Assembly: GCF_003144115.1 (NCBI RefSeq)
Contig: NW_020312017.1
Coordinates: 27,354-91,353, forward strand
Length of the DNA: 64,000 nt
Direction: 5' to 3'
Origin: Tilletiopsis washingtonensis
Taxonomy: Eukaryota; Basidiomycota; Exobasidiomycetes; Entylomatales
The position numbers and the translations under genes were made by a program. Below are positions 24,244 through 34,811 of this stretch, piece after piece (position 1 is the first letter of the stretch; each line of letters opens with the position of its first letter). The notes beneath the pieces were generated by a model. The model was not told the DNA's origin. It saw nothing but the letters and a program-made list of their open reading frames with translations, and ran no database searches.

Positions 24244-27200
24244 ATGGCTGCTGCCGCGGCCGACCTCGTGTCGCTCGTCTCGGCGACGGCGCAGACGACC
24301 GTCTACCCGTCCGACGATGCCGTGCTGAGCTTCCTGCAGCAGCGCTTCCGCGTCGAGCTGCCGTACACGCGCCTCGGCGCCAGCACGCTCGTCGTGCTCA
24401 ACCCGCTGCGCACGCTCGCCAACCTCAGCGACGCCAGTGCGGATGCCTACCGCAAGGCCTACGCCGAGGCCGCGTGGGAGGCCGCCGGCGAGCAGCACCC
24501 CGACGAGAAGCTGCCGCCGCATCCGTACGAGTTCGCCGCGCGCGTCTACCATTACATGCGCCGCACGGCGCAGAGCCAGGCCATCGTCTTCAGCGGCGCC
24601 ACCAACGCCGGCAAGACGTACACGTCCAAGCTCGTCACCGCGCAGCTGCTGCGCCTCGCGTCGCAGGGCTCGAAGCGCGAGGCCAAACTCGCAGAGCAGG
24701 TGCGCGCCTTTGACGTCCTGCTCAACGCCTTTGGCGCCGCCAAGACCAAGTCGAACGGCAACGCCTCGCGCCACGGCCGCTACCTCGAGCTGCACTACTC
24801 CGAGCAGGGCCGCCTCGCCGCCGCCAAGGTGCTCACGTTTGGCCTGGACAAGGACCGGCTCTGTGCGCCGCTCGCGCCCGAGGAGCGCACCTACCACGTC
24901 TTCTACCAGCTTCTGGCGGGTGCCACGCAGGATGAGCGCGAGGCGCTGCGCCTCGAGGATGTCACGTCGTACGCGCTGCTGGCCTCGTCGGGCTGCTACC
25001 GCCTCTCCGGCGGGCCGTCTTCCGACGACGGCATCGCAATGGACGAGCTGCGCGCGGCCATGCGCACGCTGGGCTTCAAGCCAAAGCACTTTGCCGCGAT
25101 CTTTGCGCTCCTCTCTGCCATCCTCTGCCTCGGCAGCCTCACCTTTGCCGACCCAGAAGGCCACGACCAGCTCGCCGAGGCGGCGCACATCACGAGCGCG
25201 GGCGCACTCGAAGACGCTGCGGCGCTGCTTGGCGTGTCCGAGGACGACCTCGAGCAGTGCCTGACCACGCGCGTGCGCTTCGTGCGCAAGGAGCAGGTCT
25301 CGTCGTTCCTGGATGCCTCTGCTGCGGCCGTGCAGCGCGACTCGCTTGCGCGCGACCTGTACGCCACGCTCTTCGCGTACGTCGTCGAGACGGCGAACCA
25401 CCGCGTGTGCCCTGGCCCCGACGAGCGGCACGCCACGCAGATCGTGCAGCTCGATGTGGCGGGCTACCAGTCGCGCGCCGGCTCCTCACTCGCGGCGCCT
25501 CCGCCGGGCGGCGCACAGGCCAGCGCGCACTGGGAGTTTGCCGGCGCCAACTTCGTGAGCGAGGTCGTGCAGAACTTCCTCGTGCGCCAGGCGTTCGACA
25601 ACGACACGCCCGCAAACGCCGAGCTGCTCGCCGACGGCCTCTCGCTGCCCGACATTGTCACGGGCGACAACACGGCCTGCGTCGAGCTGCTGCGCGGCTC
25701 GCGCTCGCTCGGCGGACCCGCCGACCGCAAGCCGGCAGGTGTGCTGGGCAGCCTGGACAAGGCCGTGCACCGCGTGCGCACGGGCAAGGCCAAGGAGGAC
25801 GACGATGCGGCGCTCCTGACGGAGCTCGACCAGCACGGTGCGCACGGCTCGTACGTGGCCTCGACGAGCAGCAACATGTCCAGCGCGCAGGGCCCCCGCC
25901 GCGTGTTCGGCATCAACCACTACCAGGGCCAGTGCTCGTACGACGTGCGCGCGTTCGTCTCGCGCGAGATGGACGTCTTCGACTCGTCGTTCGTGCAGAT
26001 GCTGCGCCGCAGCCAGGTCAGCTTCGTCGCCAAGCTCTTCGCCGGTCCGAGTCTCGCCACCGAGGCGCACCCGCTCGACGCCAACATTGTCGTCAACGCG
26101 CAGGTCTCGGTGCGGCCACTGCGCCAGCCGACCCCGCTGCACCCCGCGGCGCCTCTCGCCGAGCCTCTGCTCGACGCGCAAAAGGTCTACGGCGTCTCGC
26201 GGCAGCTCAACGCTGCGCTCAGCGAGATCCTGAGCACGCTGCAGCACGCCGGCAAGGTCTGGACGGTGCTGGCCATGCGGCCCAACGACATCGACCAGCC
26301 GAACAGCTTTGACGGCCGCCGCGTCAAGGCGCAGCTGCGCAGCCTGCTGCTGCCCGACCTAGTTGCGCGCAAGCGGCACGACTACGCCACTGGCCTCTCG
26401 TTTGCCGAGTTCTGCCAGCGCTACGCCGACAGTGTCTCGCCGGCCGCAGCCGCCGCGGGCGTGTCTGAGCCGCGCGAGAAGATTCAGGCGTTCGCGATCG
26501 GCAACGCGTGGCGCGACGGCCAGGACTATGCACTCGGGCAGTCGCGCGTCTGGCTTGCCTACGGCCCCTGGCGCCGGCTGGAGGACCGCCTCCGCGCCAG
26601 CGAGCCTGCAGACCTGCAGGTGGACGTGGACGACCGCGCCGACGCGATGACTGAGCGCAGCGGCATGAGCCCGAGCTACCCGCCCGGCGGCATGGGCCGC
26701 AGCACCAGCTACCTCAACCCCTCGACGCCCATGGGCGGCGACGGTGACCTGGGCAAGGGCGGCTTCGGCGAGAGCGAGGACCAGCTGCTCCTGCGGCGCC
26801 CGAGCAATGTGTCGAACCCGTTCACCGGCGGCGCGGACTCTGTCAAGGAGGCCGGCGCGTGGGGCTCGGAGTGGGACAAGGGCGCGTACGGCGGCGTCGC
26901 GAACCCGGGCATCGTCGGCACGCTCGAGAAGTCCGGCGACCTGGAAGGCAAGGCGATCGACGCCGTCACCGAGGAGCCCGTCACGGCGGTGCGCCGGTGG
27001 TGGGTGCGCCTCGCGTGGGCCTTCACCTGGTGGATCCCGTCCTTTGTCCTGTCGCGCTGCGGCGGCATGAAGCGGCCCGACGTGCAGATGGCCTGGCGCG
27101 AGAAGGTGACGATCTGCGGCCTGATCGCCCTGTTCTGCGGCGTCGTGCTGTTCTGGATTCTCGGCTTCGGCGCGATCATCTGCCCGGGCACCAAGACGCT

Positions 27201-30200
27201 GTACAACGCCGCCCAGCTGGGCGAGCACAACACGGCCAAGTCGTACTACACTGCGATCCGCGGCGAGGTGTACGACCTCTCCAAGTGGGCCGGCGGCCGG
27301 CACGCCGCGGGCGTGACGAGCGACGTCATGACGGAGCTCGCCGGCCAGGACCTCACGCCGTACTTCCCGATCCCGCTCAACGTCGGCTGCCCGAACCTCG
27401 TGACCGACCCGACCGTCGCGCTGCAGACTAACGGCTCGTCGACGTACTACTCGGCCGCATTCACACAGGCGATCCACCTCAGCGGACCCTCGGCGCCCGA
27501 CCAGGCCAGCACGCTGGCGAACGCGCAGTGGTACCCCAACACGCTGCTGCCGTTCCTGCGCAAGTACTACCACGGCACCTTCGTCGTCGCCTCCAAGGCG
27601 GTGCGCGACCAGGCGACGGACCGCAACTGGGCCGTGGTCAACGGCCGCATCTACGACCTCGGGAACTACATCTACACGAAGAGCCTGACGTCCACCGTCA
27701 GCTCGTCGCCGACGCTCTTCCTGCCCGAGTCGGTCAGCTCGCTGTGGGAAAATCAGCCCGGCCAGGACATCACGAGCGACTTCAACTCGGCCATGGGCAG
27801 CCTGAACACGACGACGCGGCGCGCGACGCAGCAGTGCCTCGACAACATCTTCTACATCGGCCAGACGGACAAGCGCGAGACGGCGCGCTGCCAGGTGAAC
27901 AACTACCTGCTGCTCGCCTTCTCGTGCCTCATCATGGCCACGCTGCTCGCCAAGTTCCTCGCCGCGCTGCAGCTGGCGCCGAAGCGCAACCCGGAGCAGC
28001 AGGACAAGTTTGTCATCTGCCAAGTGTGAGTGATGCGCCCGACTACTGCGACTTGCTCGGTGCTGACGATGTACTCCAGGCCATGCTACACGGAAGGCGA
28101 GGAGGAGCTGCGCAAGACCATCGACTCGCTGTCCAACCTGAAGTACGACGACAAGCGCAAACTCCTGTGAGTAGCCCCGCCTGCGCTTGCTCACTGCTGC
28201 TTCCGCTCAACGCTTGTGCTCTCCTCGCGCAGCTTCATCATCTGCGACGGAATGATCGTCGGATCCGGAAACGAGCTGCCCACGCCCCGCATCGTGCTTG
28301 ACATCCTCGGCGTCGATCCGAAGATCGACCCGGAGCCGCTGATGTTCAAGAGCGTCGCCGACGGCTCGAAGCAGCTCAACTACGGCAAGGTCTACTCGGG
28401 TCTCTACGAATTCGAGGGGCACGTGGTCCCGTACATCGTGGTGGTGAAGGTCGGCCGCCCGTCCGAGCGCACACGGCCCGGCAACAGAGGCAAGCGCGAC
28501 ACGCAGATCCTGCTAATGCGGTATCTCAACCGCGTCCACTTCGATGCGCCCATGTGTCCGCTCGAGCTGGAGATCTACCACCAGATGAAGAACGTCATCG
28601 GCATCGATCCCGCCTTCTACGAGTACATTCTCATGGTCGACGCCGACACGAGCGTGGAACCGGAGGGCCTGAATCGACTGGTGTCCGTCGCCGCCGACGA
28701 CTCGCGCGTGATTGCCATCTGTGGCGAGACCAAGGTCGATAACGAGGAGGGCTCCTGGTGGACGATGATCCAAGGTGCGTTGCGATTGTCGCTCGGACGT
28801 GCGCTCGCGTGCTGACCTGCCTCGCCTCGACAGTGTACGAGTACTACATCTCCCACCACCTGTCCAAGGCCTTCGAGTCGCTGTTCGGCAGCGTGACGTG
28901 TCTTCCGGGCTGCTTGTGAGTCGCCTCGACGCCAGGTTGCTCTTGACGAAGCTGACACCCTCCGGCAGCTCGATGTACCGCATCCGCAGCGCAGACAAGG
29001 GCCGCCCGCTGTTCATCTCGAATCGCATCATCGACGAGTACTCGGAGAACCGCGTCGACACGCTGCACAAGAAGAACCTACTCTCGCTCGGCGAGGATCG
29101 CTACCTCACCACCCTGATCCTGAAGCACTTCCCGTCGTTCCGCACCAAGTTCACGCCCGACGCGCACGCCCACACTGCCGCGCCGGAGCGCTGGGGCATT
29201 CTGCTGTCGCAGCGTCGCCGCTGGATCAACTCGACGGTCCACAATCTGGCGGAGCTCGTGCTGATGCCCGAGCTCTGCGGCTTCTGCTTGGTGAGTCGCT
29301 CGCGGAAAGAAGCCTGCCCGTCCGCGCCTCTCTCACACGCTCGCAGTTCTCGATGCGCTTCGTCGTGTTCCTCGACCTCGTCGGCACGATCATCCTGCCC
29401 GCAACGACCGTCTACCTGGTGTACCTCATCGTCGTCGTGGCTACGGGCACGGCTGCGCTGCCGATCATCTCGCTCGCGCTCATCGGCGCGACGTACGGCC
29501 TGCAGGTCATCATCTTCCTCCTGAAGCGTCAGTGGCAGTACATTGGCTGGCTCATCATCTACCTCTGCGCGTACCCCGTGTGGTCCTTCTTCCTGCCGCT
29601 CTACTCGTTCTGGCACATGGACGACTTCAGCTGGGGCAATACGCGTATCGTCGTCGGCGAGAAGGGCAACCGCAAGATCATCGCCGGCACCGACGACGAG
29701 CCGTACGACGACAGCATGATCCCGCTGAAGCGCTTCAGCGAGTACCAGCGCGACGTCTTTAACGACCCCGACGCCGCCTCGCTGCGCTCCGGCCTCACGG
29801 GCGTCAGCGGCGCGGGCCCGTTCTCGAACAACTACGCCATCGGCATGGGCTACCCGCAGCAAGTGCAGCGCGGCCCAGGCAGCTACTACGCCGGCTCGGA
29901 CGCAGGCTCGGCGGCGTACGGCGCGCCGACGACGCACGGCGGCGACTACTTCCAGAACACCAACGTCGTCGCGCACTCGCGCCAGAACTCGTCGAGCCAG
30001 GTGCTCGGCGGCTCGCGCGGCCCGTCGCGCATGCCGTCGCAGGCCTTTGGCTCGACGAACCCCATCGCGCCGTCGCCGACGATGTCGCCGTTCGGCTCGC
30101 CGATGTACGGCATGCAGGGCACGCCCATGTCGATGTACTCGCTCGGGCCCCAGAGCATGTACATGGGCGCCGGCGGCGCGCCGATGTACCCGCAGGCGTC

Positions 30201-30609
30201 GCCGGGCATGGCGCACTCGCCGAGCGGCTCCGAGGTCGGCTTTGCCAGCCCGCGCGCCTCGGCGATTCTGCCGCAGCACACGGGCGGCAGCGGCATGTGG
30301 GGCAGCCCCGGCGGCCAGCCGTCGCGTGCCCAGAGCACGTACGCGCTCGGCGGCAACAACCCCTTCGCCGCGCCCGTCGGCGCCCCTGCGGCGCCCGACG
30401 CGCTGCCGCAGAGCCTCAACGCCGAGCCGACCGACGAGGACCTGGCCGCGGCGGTGCGGCGCTACCTCGCCGCGCAGACCGACCTGATGGCGGTGAGCAA
30501 GCGCAACGTGCGCGACGCCGTCATCGCCGCGTATCCCAAGGCCGATCTCGCCTCGCGCAAGGCGACGATCAACAAGGCCGTCGACGACACGCTCTCCGGT
30601 GCCGCCTAG
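24244..30609 (+). CDS. mcs1: Class V chitin synthase with N-terminal myosin motor domain
   Basis: Polytopic membrane enzyme that polymerises UDP-GlcNAc into chitin at growing tips and septa. Six exons (24244-28025, 28080-28166, 28233-28774, 28834-28915, 28969-29290, 29347-30609) join in phase to 2025 residues. Order: myosin motor (residues about 1-800) with P-loop GATNAGKT at 118-125 and switch I NGNASR at 171-176; helices near 920-980; a cytochrome-b5-like segment near 1000-1060 ([14 protein letters not shown]); then the catalytic domain starting [14 protein letters not shown]. Catalytic marks are MVDADT at 1424, GEDRYLT near 1540 and QRRRW at 1579-1583. Membrane spans follow, then a Gly/Ser/Met-rich linker and a C-terminal DEK_C-like domain (about 1966-2024). 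The P-loop and the switch II position (DVAGYQ near 404) differ from classical myosins. ATG 24244 was preferred because an upstream in-frame start is only TTG. Confidence 0.96.
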
Positions 30610-30727
30610 ACAGAGCGGCCCGCCCGGCCGCCGCATGACCTCTCCTTCTCCATCCCCCTTCCCGACTCTCATGTAGCCCCGCGCACAATCTGACGACTTT
30701 ACTTCATGCGATGATATTCTGTGCCAG

Positions 30728-31717
30728 CTATCGCATGTCGCCGCGCCGCACGAACGGCACGCCGAGGCCGCTGAGCAGCTGCCGCGCCTGCTCGGTGGCG
30801 TGCGGGCCGCGCGCGCTCGTGATGCAGTCGATCTGCGAGAGGGTGAGTGTCTGACACCACTGGCAGGGCGGGCGGCGCTCACCTGGAAGCCCGACGGCTT
30901 GCCCGGGTATGCGTCCCAGTTCGCCTCTGTGCCCGGCCACAGCGCCATGGCCTCGGGCGGGAAGCCGAGCGACACGACGCCCGAGAGCGCCGCGGGCGAC
31001 GCTGGCGGCTGCGACGACGGCGGCAGCGCAAAGCCTTGGAACGAGCGCAGGCGCGGCAGCACGAACGTCGTCAGCTGCGCAAGAGGTCAGCATGAGTCGG
31101 CGCCGCAGCTCTGCGCTTGCATGCATCTTCCAGGCTGCACTCACCTGCTCGATCAGGTCCAGCGCCGCAGGGCCCGGCAGCACCGCCTGGGCGCCCACGG
31201 GCATGCCCGCGCGGATCTTGAAGCTCGCCGCGCCGCCCTTGGCCCGCACGATCTTGACAAAGCCACGCTCGCCGGCGTGCTCCGTGTCCACGCTGGCATC
31301 GGCTGCCGAGCCGAGCACGCGCGCACCCGTGATGGCGCGCAGCTGCGCAACCAGCGGCACGAGGGCGTTCTTGTTGGAGATGGCGTCCTTGCAGAACGAC
31401 GTGATGACGACGCGCTCGAGGCGCGGCACGTCGCGCGCCGGGTCGGCGGCGTGCTGCGGCGCACTGCCCGGCTGTGCCCGCCGGTTGCCGCGTGCTGGCC
31501 GCGCCGGACGCAGCGCCGTGTACGGCGACGAGGGGTCCCAGCGGCGCGGCTCGGCGCCGCCCGAGCTCGACGGGCGCGCCGCGGTGGGGTCGTACGTCAT
31601 GTACAGCAGCGACGGCAGCAGCGTGCGCTGGTAGTGCTCGCCCAGCCGGCTGAGCTGCGTCGGGCCGGGCAGCACGGCGGGCGTCGCCAGCGGGCGGATG
31701 AGGCGGGCGGCGGACAT
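30728..31717 (-). CDS. MRPL7: Mitochondrial large-subunit ribosomal protein uL5m
   Basis: Structural protein of the mitochondrial 54S ribosomal subunit. Three exons (31717-31145, 31074-30883, 30832-30728) join in phase to 289 residues. Features: an N-terminal targeting-like stretch (MSAARLIRPLATPAVL), LERVVITSFCKDAISNKNAL, and the L5 C-domain signature ASFKIRAGMPVGAQAVLPG. LTTFVLPRLRSFQGF and FPPEAMALWPG follow. The gene ends with IDCITSARGPHATEQARQL. The frame is open upstream of 31717 to about 31849, but the MSAARL start gives a sensible presequence. The downstream end lies about 120 bp from the convergent chitin synthase. Confidence 0.9.
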   Translation of the reverse strand: MSAARLIRPLATPAVLPGPTQLSRLGEHYQRTLLPSLLYMTYDPTAARPSSSGGAEPRRWDPSSPYTALRPARPARGNRRAQPGSAPQHAADPARDVPRLERVVITSFCKDAISNKNALVPLVAQLRAITGARVLGSAADASVDTEHAGERGFVKIVRAKGGAASFKIRAGMPVGAQAVLPGPAALDLIEQVSAAWKMHASAELRRRLMLTSCAADDVRAAAPALVPRLCAAAVVAAASVARGALGRRVARLPARGHGAVAGHRGELGRIPGQAVGLPGERRPPCQWCQTLTLSQIDCITSARGPHATEQARQLLSGLGVPFVRRGDMR

Positions 31718-34700
31718 CGAGATGGAGGTGGGATGCGAGGAAGGAGCGGCGGCGAGGCGGCGTGGCTTTTTGGCGGGACGCGTCACGTGATGTCGCCTGC
31801 CCGGCCGCACCTCGAGCCGCTCTACTCGACTGCAGCGCCTGCGCAGCACCTAGGCGCTTCATCTTGATGGAGGGGCCTGGGTACGGACAGCGAGTGCTTC
31901 TGCCAATGCGATTTTCGGCTCGCAGATGAGATGCAGGTGTGCTGAGCCCTCCAGCGCCTCCTGTCGCTTGCAGCGCGTGATCAGGCCCGCAGCACGGGGG
32001 TCGGCTGTCATCGCTCAGCCTGCGTCTCTTGCGCCCGTTGGTCGGCCCGTTGAGAGGGCGACGACAAGCTGCTCAAGAACAAGGACAGGTGCTCTCAGCT
32101 GCATCTCGCCACAGGAGTGTGTGTAGGGTCTGCGAAGGCCGCACCTTTAGGCGGGCTCGCAAGCCAAAGCTCTGCGCATGCGTCCCCGAGATCTTTCTCC
32201 CTACAACACACCCAGCAACAGCTGCGAGAAAGCTGCAAGAGTCTTCAGCCATCTTCAGCAGCATACTACGCAGATATTGAGACCTATAAGAGCTCGTTCT
32301 GAGCCCGGAGGTGCTTCGCCGGCGCAAGAGAGCTCGGAAGGTGGGGGCGAGCGGGTCCACACGCGACGGCCGCGTGCCTCCGAGCGGCCTGCCTCGCCGC
32401 ACCCTTCCGTTGGGCTGGCCCTTGACGTGAAGCTAGCTTGCAGCGGAGTCCGAGCGGGCTGCATGCTGCGATGGGGCCTGCAGCGGCGTGCGGCGGCAGC
32501 TCAAGGCGCTTGCATCGGCGCTGCCGGCTGCTCCCAGCGTTCGGGCAGGCACCAGGGTTCGCTGCAGCGCTGGACCCTGAGCGGCGAGCCACGCAGATCT
32601 CGCGCGCTGCTGCAGCTGCGGTGCCTCCGCCTTGCTGCTGCGCCGCCGATGCTGTCGGCCGTGACCGTCCTGGCGGCCACTCCAGCAGACGGTCAGCTCG
32701 AGATCCGTCAGCCGCAGCGCAGCATCGGCCGCAGCGGCACCCTTCGCCTTGGCCCACACGATGAAGCAGCGCTCAGCGGCGCTTCCCACACCATGCCCTT
32801 CTGCGACTGCTGGACCCGCAGCCTGCTGGACCTGCTCCTCTCCCAAAGCGGCACCAAGACGTGTAACCACAGCAGCGGATCGAGTTCTCCGATGAGTGCT
32901 CTGCTGTGCTGGAAGCTTCCGCTGTGGAGCCGAGCCGAAGAAGGCGTCGACGGTCTATTTTGCGCTCGCAGGCGGCGCGCTGCGGGCCGCTGCACGCCAC
33001 GCCGAGGTGCATCGATGGGAGCCTCGCCGTGGGAGCACCCGCGCGCCGAGTTTGGCGCATGGCGCAGCACGACCGCCCCCTGCTGTCTTCGCCAGCACTC
33101 TAACTCTTGCGATCGTCGCTCCAGAGCGGTGGCGCCCACTATGCGGGAAGCCGGACCTGACCGGCCTCCGGATTGAGGCAGGAGAACACAGAGAAGCGAG
33201 ATTCCATCTGTCCCTGAAACACTACTCACGATCGCTGCTCCCAATTTCCCAGAGAGCGGCGAAGAGGCGAACGGCGCACGCGCACATTTCAATTTCGTCA
33301 TGAGTGCCCCTCAGTTGCGTAGGGGGGCTGTGCTGCTCGCTCAGCACTCCATGCGTAGACTCCAGAATGCAGCGTGCTGCTCGGTCAGAGGAAGGAGGGA
33401 GCCGAGGAGAAGAAGCGAGGAGGCTCCCTCTGACGGCGCGGGGACGGCGTGCAGCGGCAGGCGCCGCGCCGCGCCGCGCGGTCCAGACCCGGGCCGGCGA
33501 CCTTGATCGCCGCGCGGCACGCCGCGGCGCGTTTAAGCTCGTCTCTCGCAGCGCTCCCGCAGCGCTGCGCCAGCGTACCATTCGCAGCCGCAGACCCCAC
33601 GGACCGGTGTCCAGACCCCAGCACCGGTCCCTGCAGCATGCAGGGCCCTCGCTGCTGCGCCCTGCGTTCTGCGCTTCGGCTTTCGCTGGCCGCCCCGTGG
33701 GTCCGGCGTAGTGCCGCGACGACGACGACGACGACGACGACGAAGAGCAAGTCCAGACCGCCTCGCCCTGATGCTGTCTCGCACGGCCGGCAACTTAGGA
33801 GCTCGCCCGCCAGCACTCTCGCTCCTGACGGCTCTCGCACCCTGCCTGGAGATCGCTCTGCTTGTAAAGTCGCCGCCGCGTGCTGGTGCTGCTTGCTGCT
33901 GGTCAGCGCGATCAGGCTGCCGTATGGGCACCTCAACTGAAGCGAGGCGAGTTGCAGCGCCCGGAGAGACAGCGGCGATGGGCGTGGTGGCTGTCATGCA
34001 CGCGCGGCGCGGTGACGCGTGGGCTTGCTGCGTGCGATGCAGCAGCGCACAGCAGCGCAGAAGCAGCATCGAGAGCTGGCTCTCTCACCCGGCCTGAATC
34101 TCGCAGCGCCGGGCTTTTGCTCGCGGCGGCCTTGGCTGGCGATCAGTGCAGGAAAGAGCTGATGCTCAGATGCAGATGCAGCACCCGTTCAGAGGCAGCA
34201 GCATGCAGGGCTCGTTTTAGAGGCAGCGCGGGGCGGCAGCAAGAGAGCGAGGCGTGGCGGCGCGCGGAGGATGAGATGCGGCGGCGCGGCGTGCGGCGCT
34301 GCACGCGCGCGGAGGCTGCTGCCGTGCCTGTCTGCCGCCGCCGATGGTGGGCGACCTCGCCGCCCGCGCCCGCGCACTCCATCGCGATCGAGCTCGCGCG
34401 TTCTGGCTGATGGACCCAGAATGGACCCCGGGTCGGCCTGAAGCTGCGCTCTCTCTCCCTCACCACCTCTTGCACACCCCTCGCTCACGTCCTACCGCAC
34501 CCCAGACGTCGTCGTCGTCGTCGTCGCCGCCGCCTTGTGATTTTCGCTGCTGCTCTCTGCCCTGCTGCCGCGCCCGCGTTCCGCCTGCTTCTCGCAGCGA
34601 AGAACGCCGATCTGCCGCGCGCCGCGCTGCACCGCTTCGCCTCTCACCCTCGCGACCATCCCCGGGCGCCCACGCCGCCGCGCCCAGCCCAGCCTCCGGC

Positions 34701-34811
34701 TGCCGCGCGCTCGCTCGTGCTTCCTCCAGGAAGCCGGCTCTGGCGTGGGTGCTCCCTCAGCCCGCCCGTTCGCGCCGCGCCGCTCCTCGCCTCGGTGGCC
34801 CCAGCCGCCGC
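31718..34811. promoter_or_regulatory. Long divergent intergenic region with GAC microsatellite
   Basis: 3.1 kb between uL5m and the NRG1-like gene with no convincing gene on either strand. A (CGA)n/(GAC)n run lies at about 33717-33743 and a (GTC)n run near 34508-34526. The final 300 bases are pyrimidine-rich and probably transcribed leader. The frame of the NRG1-like gene is open upstream to 34344, so a longer N-terminus cannot be excluded. Confidence 0.45.
33717..33743. repeat. GAC trinucleotide microsatellite
   Basis: Nine perfect or near-perfect GAC units in the intergenic region upstream of the NRG1-like gene. No coding frame through it is supported. Confidence 0.8.

Noticed and set aside
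23337-24713. 458-codon plus-strand open frame overlapping the chitin synthase start
   Set aside because: It reads through the pyrimidine leader and into the chitin synthase out of frame, is Arg/Ala-rich, and has no domain; GC-driven chance frame.
28194-31062. Very long minus-strand open frames opposite the chitin synthase (up to 653 codons)
   Set aside because: Antisense shadows of a strongly GC3-biased gene; Arg/Ala/Val/His-rich with no recognisable sequence.
32178-33176. 332-codon plus-strand frame in the region upstream of the NRG1-like gene
   Set aside because: Cys/Arg/Ser-rich composition without signal peptide, domain or intron support; equally long frames exist on the other strand.
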